Source: Deltaproteobacteria bacterium UBA6930 (GTDB lineage: Bacteria > Myxococcota_A > UBA9160 > UBA6930). Taken from it: DNA of 7,889 nucleotides. The notes beneath the pieces were generated by a model. The model worked only from the letters and a program-made list of their open reading frames with translations, had not been told where the DNA came from and did no database searches. The stretch is from the NCBI GenBank assembly GCA_002450755.1, contig DKAI01000205.1:3097-10985 (forward strand), given 5' to 3'. The stretch's first letter is position 1, and every line of letters begins with the position of its first letter. Shown piece by piece: positions 1 to 6,951 of the stretch. Made by a program: the position numbers and the translations under genes.

Positions 1-19
1 AGGTTATGAATTCGCAATG

Positions 20-46
20 ACGAACATAAAATTTTTTTATGTTCGT
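20..46. terminator. AT-rich hairpin downstream of dnaK, possible terminator
   Basis: This is a perfect 12-base-pair inverted repeat (arms 20-31 and 35-46, loop of three T), extended by one G-T wobble. It lies about 60 bases past the dnaK stop codon on the side where dnaK transcripts would end. Neither strand has a clean T-run after the stem; the T-run lies inside the loop and stem. It is therefore not a textbook intrinsic terminator. It may be a bidirectional terminator or a 3' stabilising stem. Positions 47-107 show nothing else recognisable. Confidence 0.4.
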
Positions 47-107
47 TCGGGCTCTCAAGAATGACGATTCAAAGGACTCGCGAACAGAGCGTCTAAGCCA
101 GCCAGCT

Positions 108-2015
108 TTATTCCGATTTCTCCTCTTCAGTAAACTCAGCATCAATTACGTCGTCATCCGAGCGCGACGAGCTCTCCTCTTCACCAGCTTCGTTTTGTTC
201 GGACGGGCTCTCGGTTTTGTAAAGAGTCTCTGCAAATTTATGAATAGCCTGTTCTACTTTTTTATGAGCTTCCAGTATCCGCTCCTTGTCTCCACTAGCT
301 AAGTCTTCTTTGGCTTCGGTCAAGATTTTTTCAAGGCTTTCCTTCTCTTCTGGATCAAGCTTATCTCCATTTTCAGAAAGATTTTTCTCCGCACCGTATA
401 TCAACGAATCAAGCTGATTCCTGCTTTCAATCGACTCGCGACGTTCTTTATCCTCTTCCGCGTGGGCCTCAGCCTCGTTAACCATCCGATCGATTTCATC
501 GTTCGCAAGTCCGCCAGAACCTTCGATGCTAATGGATTGTTCCTTATTCGTTGCAACATCTTTTGCATTGACAGCAAGAATCCCATTCGCATCGATATCA
601 AAAGTAACTTCAATTTGCGGAACACCTCGAGGTGCGGGAGGGATGCCATCAAGGATAAACTTTCCGAGCTCACGGTTGTCAGTAGCCATTTCCCTTTCAC
701 CCTGAAGGACTCGGATTTCCACTTGAGGTTGATTATCTGCAGCCGTTGAAAAAATCTGGCTCTTTTTAGTCGGAATAGTTGTATTTCTCTCTATGAGTTT
801 TGTCATAACGCTACCCATAGTCTCTATTCCGAGTGAAAGTGGGGAAACGTCCAGAAGCAAAACGTCTTTCACGTCACCGGCCAGAACCCCTCCCTGTATT
901 GCGGCCCCTAAGGCAACTACTTCGTCCGGATTTACAGTATGGCTGGGCTCTTTTCCAAAAAGGGACGATACTTTTTCTTGCACTAAGGGAACTCGTGTGG
1001 AGCCTCCGACCAGAACTACTTCATCAATTTCTGAAGGGGACATCCCGGCATCAGATAATGCTTGGCGACACGGTTCAAGGGTTCTTTCAACCAGATCCCC
1101 AACAAGTTGTTCAAACTTTGGCCTGGAGAGCTTCATATTGAGATGTTTCGGGCCGTTCTGGTCCGCAGTCACGTAGGGAAGGTTTATATCGGTACTTGGA
1201 GCAGTAGAAAGTTCTATCTTTGCCTTTTCCGCTGCCTCTCGAAGTCTCTGCATTGCCATTGAGTCTTGAGACAGGTCAACGCCTTGTTCCTTTTTAAATT
1301 CGGAGACGAGGTAATCGATTATTTTCTGATCTAAATTGTCTCCACCCAAATGCGTATCGCCATTTGTGGACTTGACCTCCACGACATTCTCACCCACTTC
1401 TAAGATAGAAATATCAAACGTCCCGCCACCAAAGTCGTAAACAGCAATCTTCTCGTCAGCTTTTTTATCAAGTCCGTAAGCCAATGCCGCTGCCGTGGGC
1501 TCGTTAATAATTCTCTTGACATCCAACCCTGCAATTTTTCCAGCATCTTTCGTCGCCTGGCGCTGTGCGTCGTTGAAGTAGGCAGGAACCGTAACAACTG
1601 CACCTGTAACCTCTCCTCCAAGATAATCTTCGGCCGCCTTCTTAAGTTTCTGGAGAATCATGGCTGAAATTTCAGGAGGCGAGAACGTCTTGCCATCGAT
1701 GTCTATGCCGACAACCCCGTCTCTTCCCTCTACCACTTTGTAAGGGACTAGTTGGGTTTCCTCAGGAACCTCGGACAATCTACGTCCCATGAAACGCTTA
1801 ACCGAATAAATTGTTCTTTCAGGGTTTGTTACTGCCTGACGCTTGGCTACTGCCCCCACTGGTCTCTCGCCTTCATCGCTAAAAGCAACAACTGAGGGCG
1901 TAGTTCGACCTCCTTCTTCATTAGTGATTACCGTTGGCTGTCCACCTTCCATAACTGCAACCACGGAGTTGGTCGTCCCCAGGTCTATCCCAATTACTTT
2001 TCCAGTATCTGACAT
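108..2015 (-). CDS. dnaK: Molecular chaperone DnaK (Hsp70)
   Basis: This is a cytosolic ATP-dependent Hsp70 chaperone that binds exposed hydrophobic peptide segments, normally working with DnaJ and GrpE. The 635-residue length matches the family (E. coli 638), so the gene looks complete. In the nucleotide-binding domain, the phosphate-1 loop IGIDLGTTNS is at residues 8-17. The phosphate-2 motif DFGGGTFDIS is at 194-203, with Thr199 at the usual autophosphorylation position, and VLVGGSTRVP is at 334-343. The interdomain linker DVLLLDVSPLSLGIET is at 384-399, followed by the substrate-binding beta domain (GIPPAPRGVPQIEV at 457-470) and a charged helical lid. The tail is acidic and Ser/Glu-rich, with DDDVIDAEF before the end, the usual bacterial C-terminal signature. 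The ATG is preceded by AAGGA, 11 bases away. No dnaJ or grpE is visible beside it and no CIRCE repeat is seen upstream, so HrcA control is not supported. Confidence 0.98.
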   Translation of the reverse strand: MSDTGKVIGIDLGTTNSVVAVMEGGQPTVITNEEGGRTTPSVVAFSDEGERPVGAVAKRQAVTNPERTIYSVKRFMGRRLSEVPEETQLVPYKVVEGRDGVVGIDIDGKTFSPPEISAMILQKLKKAAEDYLGGEVTGAVVTVPAYFNDAQRQATKDAGKIAGLDVKRIINEPTAAALAYGLDKKADEKIAVYDFGGGTFDISILEVGENVVEVKSTNGDTHLGGDNLDQKIIDYLVSEFKKEQGVDLSQDSMAMQRLREAAEKAKIELSTAPSTDINLPYVTADQNGPKHLNMKLSRPKFEQLVGDLVERTLEPCRQALSDAGMSPSEIDEVVLVGGSTRVPLVQEKVSSLFGKEPSHTVNPDEVVALGAAIQGGVLAGDVKDVLLLDVSPLSLGIETMGSVMTKLIERNTTIPTKKSQIFSTAADNQPQVEIRVLQGEREMATDNRELGKFILDGIPPAPRGVPQIEVTFDIDANGILAVNAKDVATNKEQSISIEGSGGLANDEIDRMVNEAEAHAEEDKERRESIESRNQLDSLIYGAEKNLSENGDKLDPEEKESLEKILTEAKEDLASGDKERILEAHKKVEQAIHKFAETLYKTESPSEQNEAGEEESSSRSDDDVIDAEFTEEEKSE

Positions 2016-2062
2016 TTTCTTGCGTGTCCTTTTGAACTTGTACTATTGCGAGTAACCTAAAG

Positions 2063-2091
2063 AAACCTGTGATCCCTCCTATGATTGTCAA
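2063..2091 (-). promoter_or_regulatory. Weak promoter-like site upstream of dnaK
   Basis: On the minus strand a perfect -35 hexamer TTGACA (2086-2091, preceded by GC) is followed 17 bases later by AGGTTT (2063-2068), a poor -10. The site would give a leader of about 40 bases before the dnaK ATG. The CTTGAC core also resembles the -35 part of heat-shock sigma-32-type promoters, but no clear CCCCAT-like -10 was found. It is proposed from position and the -35 match only. Confidence 0.3.
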
Positions 2092-2141
2092 GCTGAAGAG
2101 GGTGCCAAAGGCTTAATAAAAACATTCGAAATCATGAGTAA

Positions 2142-2206
2142 TCGTCCGAAAGGACGGCCCATCTAGGAGCAAAAGCCAACTCCTCCCTTTTATAATCAAA
2201 TATGGG
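2142..2206. other. Structured intergenic element (two adjacent stems)
   Basis: In plus orientation a hairpin CGTCC-GAAA-GGACG (2143-2156, plus a T-G wobble at 2142/2157) has a stable GNRA tetraloop. It is followed at once by an outer stem CCCAT (2158-2162) pairing with ATGGG (2202-2206). That outer stem encloses an inner hairpin AGGAG (2165-2169) with CTCCT (2180-2184). The second arm of the outer stem overlaps GGGT (2204-2207), which can instead pair with ACCC (2216-2219), giving two mutually exclusive folds. It matches no riboswitch class I can recognise (SAM, SAH, cobalamin and THF were considered). It could act as a leader RNA on either strand, or be a dispersed repeat. The function is unknown. 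Confidence 0.35.
2191..2196 (+). promoter_or_regulatory. Perfect -10 hexamer TATAAT, no clear -35
   Basis: TATAAT matches the sigma-70 -10 consensus exactly and faces the rightward operon. No TTGACA-like hexamer occurs 16-18 bases upstream, where the sequence is part of the AGGAG/CTCCT stem. It could be one of two start points for the regulator-metH transcript, or chance in an AT-rich patch. Confidence 0.25.
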
Positions 2207-2258
2207 TCTAAAAACACCCTCTTTGGGCGACCGAAACGCACTAATTCGTGGGATCCTG

Positions 2259-2286
2259 TTCACATTCTCTGAGGTTTGGTTATCTA
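2259..2286 (+). promoter_or_regulatory. Candidate promoter of the regulator-metH operon
   Basis: TTCACA (2259-2264, five of six matches to TTGACA) is separated by 16 bases from TATCTA (2281-2286, a weak -10). Transcription would begin near 2293, leaving a leader of about 24 bases before the preferred ATG at 2317. The -10 and start point fall inside the near-palindromic site at 2282-2304, as expected for a promoter repressed by its own product. The hexamer matches are modest. Confidence 0.3.
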
Positions 2287-2304
2287 CATATGCGAATATC
2301 AGAT
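2282..2304. promoter_or_regulatory. Candidate operator for the ArsR-type regulator
   Basis: The site reads ATCT, two bases, ATAT, GCGA, ATAT, one base, AGAT. The inner pair (2288-2299) is a perfect dyad around GCGA, and the outer pair (2282-2285 and 2301-2304) is complementary but offset by one base. ArsR-family dimers bind AT-rich imperfect palindromes over or near their own promoter. Its place directly before the regulator gene suggests autoregulation and control of metH. This is inference from symmetry and position; I have not matched it to a known SahR motif. Confidence 0.35.
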
Positions 2305-2316
2305 TATGGGAGATCA

Positions 2317-3279
2317 ATGGAGCCTGGTGCCGAATTACAGAGAACTTTTAAAGTCTTGGCGGATTCCACTCGCCTAAGACTCCTCTCTGCCCTGAGCGAA
2401 GGAGAGTTCGCAGTACAGGAGCTGACTAAGGCTCTGCAACTGCCCCAACCGAAGGTTTCCCGACACCTAGGAATCATGAAAAACGCTGGAGTCGTAACGG
2501 ACAGGAGGGATGGCTCCTTCATTAGATACAAGCTGGTAGACAAACCTCCCAACCACTGGGCTGCTTCGTGGAAGACAGCAAAACTCGCGCTTGCCGAAGA
2601 TCCTCAAGTAGCTGCAGATCGCACTGGGTTGTCTCAGGTTTTAAAGGACCGTGCAACTCCGAGTCGCAGTTTCTTTGATTCGGTAGGAGGAGACTGGGAC
2701 CAACTACGAAAAGTTTTAAAAGACGACCTCTTGCGTGCCAAAGCAATAGAGCAACTCGTCCCACGAGAGTTAACCATTGCAGACATCGGAACCGGTACTG
2801 GAGTCCTCGCGATTCAGCTCCTTTCTCTAAATGCGAAGGTAATCGCTGTAGACCGATCAATTTCAATGCTCGAGGCTGCACGTGACAGTCTACCAACCAA
2901 TGCTTTAAAAAGGATCGACTTGCGCCAAGGCGATGCAAGTCAATTACCTATTGAAGATAACTCTGTTGATGCTGCGTTTGCCCATATGGTTCTGCATTAC
3001 TTACCACGCCCACTTGACGCAGTCCGCGAAATGGCACGAATAACGAAACCTGGAGGAAAGGTAATTATAGTTGACTTTATTTCTCATAGTGAAGAATGGA
3101 TGCGAGAAGAACTGCATATGCTTTGGCTTGGGTTTGACCCTGAAGAACTAAAACAAATGTTGAACACTGCGGGACTCAGGGATGTAAATTGTACAATACA
3201 AACAGAGACCCCTGATACACCCGAATTACCAAGAACTTTAATAGTCTCGGGAATTAGAAATAGCACGAACCAAGTATGA
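2317..3279 (+). CDS. SahR-like regulator: ArsR HTH fused to SAM-methyltransferase domain
   Basis: This is a probable transcription factor for methionine-cycle genes, 320 residues from the chosen start. Residues 5-75 form an ArsR-type winged helix (FKVLADSTRLRLLSAL, then recognition region ELTKALQLPQPKVSRHL at about 35-51, wing near RRDGSFIRYKL). The metal-binding ELCVCDL motif is absent and only one Cys remains, so metal sensing is unlikely. From about 115 on there is a class I methyltransferase fold: motif I ADIGTGTG at 155-162, acidic residue VD at 178-179, GDASQLP at 205-211, and LHYLPRPLDAVREMARITKPGG. The SAM/SAH pocket looks intact. This architecture beside metH resembles SahR, a proteobacterial SAH-responsive repressor, so I infer SAH or SAM as effector. 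The ATG at 2317 has GGGAG four bases upstream. An ATG at 2290 and a GTG at 2248 are in-frame alternatives with poorer ribosome sites. The stop overlaps the metH start by four bases. Confidence 0.85.
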   Translation: MEPGAELQRTFKVLADSTRLRLLSALSEGEFAVQELTKALQLPQPKVSRHLGIMKNAGVVTDRRDGSFIRYKLVDKPPNHWAASWKTAKLALAEDPQVAADRTGLSQVLKDRATPSRSFFDSVGGDWDQLRKVLKDDLLRAKAIEQLVPRELTIADIGTGTGVLAIQLLSLNAKVIAVDRSISMLEAARDSLPTNALKRIDLRQGDASQLPIEDNSVDAAFAHMVLHYLPRPLDAVREMARITKPGGKVIIVDFISHSEEWMREELHMLWLGFDPEELKQMLNTAGLRDVNCTIQTETPDTPELPRTLIVSGIRNSTNQV

Positions 3280-6200
3280 AGTTTCCTTTACTCGACAAGA
3301 TTCTCTCGCAACGAGTAGCTCTACTAGATGGCGCAATGGGAACCAACATACAGCAAAAGAACCTCAACGAGGAAGACTTCAGAGGACTCGAGTTCAGCGA
3401 TCATTCCTATGAGCAATTAGGAAATAACGATCTCCTGTCTATTACACAGCCAGATGTTGTATTCGAAATCCATCGAGATTTTCTAGATGTAGGATGCGAC
3501 ATAATAGAAACAAACACCTTCAATTCAAATTCAATTTCGCAAGCGCATTACGGTACATCCGATTACGTACGTACTCTGAACCTATCCGCAGCTAGAATTG
3601 CCCGGCGTGCAGCAGAAGAGGCTACAAAGAAGAACCCCTCGAAACCACGTTTCGTGGCAGGTGCAATAGGACCGACGAACAAAACCCTATCGCTTTCACC
3701 CGATGTCGACGACCCGGGCTTTAGAGATATTAATTTCAAAGATTTGTACGGAAGCTATCTAGATCAGGCCAGGGCCCTTTTAGAGGGAGGCGTCGATCTG
3801 TTTATGATCGAGACTGTCTTTGATACCCTGAACGCGAAGGCTGCCCTCCTTGCCGCCGAAAAAGCCTCTCAAGAAAAAGACAAGAACGTTCCTATTATGC
3901 TCTCCGTAACTATCACGGATCGATCAGGTCGAACCCTATCTGGGCAGACGGTAGACGCGTTTTGGGTCTCCGTTCGTCATGCAAACCTCTTTTCAATTGG
4001 AATTAATTGCGCGCTTGGAGCCGAAGCGATGCGGCCATACGTAGAAGAACTCTCTCGCTGCGCGGATATTTGGACCACCTGTGTTCCCAATGCAGGATTA
4101 CCCAACCCCCTCTCCCCGACCGGATATGAGGAGACTCCCAAAACTACTGCCGGACTACTTGGAGAAATAGCGTCATCAAAATTAGTGAATATTGTGGGCG
4201 GTTGTTGCGGAACTACGCCTGAGCACCTAAGTGCTATAAAAGACACCATAGATCAGTCCGCCAGGCTTCGGAGCCCAAACTTCTTCAGATCAGTAACAAC
4301 GGAACTGAGCGGTCTTGAACGACTAGAGATCAACTCGAGCAGCAACTTTATCATTATCGGAGAGAGAACCAATGTCACTGGAAGTCGGAAATTTTCTCGC
4401 CTCATTCACGAGCAAGATTTTCAAGAAGCCACCACCGTAGCTAGAGATCAAGTTGCTAACGGGGCAAACATAATTGATGTCAATGTAGACGATGCGATGC
4501 TGGACTCTCCAAAGATCATGCGAGACTTCCTTAATACAATCGCGGCTGAACCAGAGATCGCCCGGGTTCCTATCATGATCGATAGTTCGGATTGGAAGGT
4601 AATCGAATCCGGTATTGTTGCTATCCAAGGACGTGGAATTGTTAACTCTTTAAGTCTCAAAGAAGGCGAAGACGATTTTCTCCTGAAGGCTCATACAGTA
4701 TATCGGAGTGGTTGCAGTCTAGTTGTCATGGCCTTCGATGAAAAAGGACAAGCCGAAACTTCAGACAGAAAGGTTGAAATTTGCAAACGCTCTTACGATT
4801 TATTGACTGAAAGAATCGGTTTTCGTGGATCAGATATAATTTTTGATCCCAATATTTTAGCAATTGGTACTGGTATTTCTGCTCACAATTCTTTTGCTCT
4901 AGACTTTCTTGAATCAATACCACGAATCAAGCGAGCCTGTCCCGGTGCTCTCATCAGCGGAGGCGTAAGCAATCTCTCTTTCTCCTTCCGGGGAAACAAC
5001 ACCATTAGAGAAGCTATACATTCTTCTTTTTTATACCACGCTATAAACGCCGGCCTGGACATGGGAATTGTTAACGCTGGCCAGCTCGCAGTATACGAGG
5101 AAATCGATCCAATTCTGCGCGAACATGTTGAAGATCTAATCTTTAACCGCAGAGAAGATGCTACAGAGCGTCTTCTCGACCTCGCAAACAGCCTGCAAAT
5201 TAAAACCGAATCTAATCTCAAAATAGAAGGCTGGCGAGAAGAGCCTGTAAAAAACCGATTAAGCCACGCGTTGATAAACGGAATCACCGATTTTATCGAA
5301 CTCGATAGTGAAGAAGCGAGACTCGAACTGGGAAGCCCTCTAGCAGTTATAGAAGGACCACTTATGGATGGAATGTCGATCGTGGGAGATAGATTTGGTG
5401 AAGGCAAAATGTTTCTGCCTCAAGTAGTCAAGAGCGCTCGCGCAATGAAGAAAGCCGTAGCCTACCTCGAGCCTTTCATGTCTAAGAACGGACAAACGGT
5501 TTCACATCAAGGAAAAATTCTCCTTGCCACGGTTAAAGGGGATGTACACGACATAGGGAAAAATATCGTTGGAGTGGTACTCCGGTGCAACCATTACGAA
5601 GTAATAGATCTTGGAGTGATGGTCCCCGCAGAACGAATCATAAATACTGCAATAAGCGAGAATTGCGACGTAATAGGGCTCTCAGGTTTAATAACTCCTT
5701 CCTTAACAGAAATGACCCTTCTCGCTAAGGAGATGAGCCGAAGAAATATGAAATGCCCTCTACTTATTGGAGGAGCAACAACTAGCAAGCAGCATACTGC
5801 AATAAAAATCGCACCCGAGTACCCCGCGGCCACTGTCTATGTTCCTGATGCTTCTCGGGCCGTAGGAACGGTATCAAGACTCCTGGATGCCAGTAGTGAT
5901 GAAGAATTCAAAAGTAAGAATCGAAAAAATCAGGAAATTTTACGTTCTGCGCACGAAAATCGTAACTCTTCCACTCTTTTAAATTTCAATCGATGTTATA
6001 CCGAACGCCCAAAGCTTAGCTTCGACAAGTACTCTACAAATATCCCTAGTTTTCTCGGGTTAAGATCTATAGAACCGAGTCTTGAAACTCTGAGACCTTT
6101 CATTGACTGGACGTATTTTTTCTCGGCCTGGGACCTTCGAGGTAAATACCCTCAAATCTTCAAACATCCTGATTATGGAAATGCGGCGAAGGAACTTTTT

Positions 6201-6932
6201 GAAGAAGCGAATTTAATATTAGATACCTTGTCCTCTCAGAATTTGTTAACCGCCAAGGGCGTCTATGGATTTTGGGAAGCTTTTAGCGAAAAGGATGACA
6301 TCGTTCTTCTCGATCCCATAACGAAAGATAAAACCGCCCGCTTCCCTATGCTTCGTCAACAAAAACAGATAAAAGGGCAGCGACTCAAATCTCTCGCGGA
6401 CTACATTTGCCCAAGCAGTTCTAACATCAAGGACCACATCGGAGCTTTCGCAGTCACGGCAGGGATAGGCTGCCAGGAGCTTGTTGAACAGTACGAGAAA
6501 GACAACGACGACTATCGATCTATCATGGTAAAAGCTCTCGCAGACAGACTGGCTGAAGCATTTGCCGAGTACACGCATCTCGAGGCTCGGCAAAATTGGG
6601 GCTATGGGAAAGATGAATCACTCGATAATGAAGACCTCATCAAAGAACGTTACCGAGGCATCAGACCCGCATTCGGATATCCTTCTTGCCCTGACCATTC
6701 TGAAAAGGTTAGACTTTTTGATCTCTTAAATGCTAACTCTCTTGGCTTGTCATTGACTGAAACATTCGCAGTCCATCCTGCCGCGAGCGTATGTGGCCTC
6801 TACTTTAGCCATCCCGAGGCTAAATATTTCAACGTGGGAAAAATCGACCAAGATCAAATCAAGAGCTACGCTGAGCGTAAAGGTATGACGGTACAGGCGA
6901 TCGAGCGATTGCTTGCAACCAACATGACTTAA
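3276..6932 (+). CDS. metH: Cobalamin-dependent methionine synthase MetH
   Basis: This enzyme transfers a methyl group from 5-methyltetrahydrofolate to homocysteine through methylcobalamin, giving methionine in the cytosol. The protein has 1218 residues (E. coli 1227) and all four modules. The homocysteine domain covers about 1-325, with LLDGAMGT at 16-23 and zinc ligands Cys245 (GINC), Cys310 and Cys311 (GGCCGT). The folate (pterin) domain covers about 355-615 (IIGERTNVTGSRKF at 360-373). The cap and cobalamin domain covers about 650-875 (PLMDGM at 695-700, DVHDIG at 756-761). His758 is the lower cobalt ligand, and GLSGLITPS is at 801-809. The reactivation domain covers about 920-1218 (DWTYFFSAWDLRGKYP; RPAFGYPSCPDHSEK at 1130-1144, the SAM-binding loop). 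No key residue appears missing. The ATG overlaps the regulator's TGA (ATGA) and has no strong ribosome site of its own, suggesting translational coupling. Reactivation would need a flavodoxin-type electron donor encoded elsewhere. Confidence 0.98.
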   Translation: MKFPLLDKILSQRVALLDGAMGTNIQQKNLNEEDFRGLEFSDHSYEQLGNNDLLSITQPDVVFEIHRDFLDVGCDIIETNTFNSNSISQAHYGTSDYVRTLNLSAARIARRAAEEATKKNPSKPRFVAGAIGPTNKTLSLSPDVDDPGFRDINFKDLYGSYLDQARALLEGGVDLFMIETVFDTLNAKAALLAAEKASQEKDKNVPIMLSVTITDRSGRTLSGQTVDAFWVSVRHANLFSIGINCALGAEAMRPYVEELSRCADIWTTCVPNAGLPNPLSPTGYEETPKTTAGLLGEIASSKLVNIVGGCCGTTPEHLSAIKDTIDQSARLRSPNFFRSVTTELSGLERLEINSSSNFIIIGERTNVTGSRKFSRLIHEQDFQEATTVARDQVANGANIIDVNVDDAMLDSPKIMRDFLNTIAAEPEIARVPIMIDSSDWKVIESGIVAIQGRGIVNSLSLKEGEDDFLLKAHTVYRSGCSLVVMAFDEKGQAETSDRKVEICKRSYDLLTERIGFRGSDIIFDPNILAIGTGISAHNSFALDFLESIPRIKRACPGALISGGVSNLSFSFRGNNTIREAIHSSFLYHAINAGLDMGIVNAGQLAVYEEIDPILREHVEDLIFNRREDATERLLDLANSLQIKTESNLKIEGWREEPVKNRLSHALINGITDFIELDSEEARLELGSPLAVIEGPLMDGMSIVGDRFGEGKMFLPQVVKSARAMKKAVAYLEPFMSKNGQTVSHQGKILLATVKGDVHDIGKNIVGVVLRCNHYEVIDLGVMVPAERIINTAISENCDVIGLSGLITPSLTEMTLLAKEMSRRNMKCPLLIGGATTSKQHTAIKIAPEYPAATVYVPDASRAVGTVSRLLDASSDEEFKSKNRKNQEILRSAHENRNSSTLLNFNRCYTERPKLSFDKYSTNIPSFLGLRSIEPSLETLRPFIDWTYFFSAWDLRGKYPQIFKHPDYGNAAKELFEEANLILDTLSSQNLLTAKGVYGFWEAFSEKDDIVLLDPITKDKTARFPMLRQQKQIKGQRLKSLADYICPSSSNIKDHIGAFAVTAGIGCQELVEQYEKDNDDYRSIMVKALADRLAEAFAEYTHLEARQNWGYGKDESLDNEDLIKERYRGIRPAFGYPSCPDHSEKVRLFDLLNANSLGLSLTETFAVHPAASVCGLYFSHPEAKYFNVGKIDQDQIKSYAERKGMTVQAIERLLATNMT

Positions 6933-6939
6933 GACACGT

Positions 6940-6944
6940 AAGGG
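6940..6944 (+). promoter_or_regulatory. Shine-Dalgarno-like AAGGG that may set the HAD start
   Basis: AAGGG lies 8 bases after the metH stop and 7 bases before an in-frame ATC at 6952. It is the only purine-rich site in the short gap before the HAD catalytic motif. It therefore favours initiation near 6952 rather than at the later TTG (6994), which would remove the active-site aspartate. Confidence 0.35.
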
Positions 6945-6951
6945 CTTTAAT

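Noticed and set aside
793..1176. Plus-strand open frames opposite dnaK (and similar minus-strand frames opposite metH).
   Set aside because: They lie wholly inside well-identified genes on the other strand, lack ribosome sites, and show no recognisable domain.
2100..2160. tRNA-like TTCGAAT on the minus strand near 2122-2130.
   Set aside because: The flanking bases do not form a T-stem, and no acceptor or anticodon arms can be drawn around it.
2093..2316. Known riboswitch (SAM, SAH, cobalamin or THF) in front of the metH operon.
   Set aside because: None of the conserved core sequences, such as the cobalamin GCCACTG box or the SAH GAGGAGCGCUGC core, can be found on the plus strand.
2132..2317. 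Minus-strand open frame of 61 codons across the intergenic region (TTG start), upstream of dnaK.
   Set aside because: It starts on the codon position of the regulator's ATG, has only a TTG start without a clear ribosome site, and runs through the structured stems. I recognise no family in it. Its C-terminal half reads like plausible protein, so conservation in relatives could reopen the question.
6921..6936. Programmed +1 frameshift making a MetH-HAD fusion (ACT TAA read as CTT AAG).
   Set aside because: The site resembles no established slippery sequence, MetH already ends at its normal family length, and AAGGG with a well-spaced ATC offers a simpler explanation.
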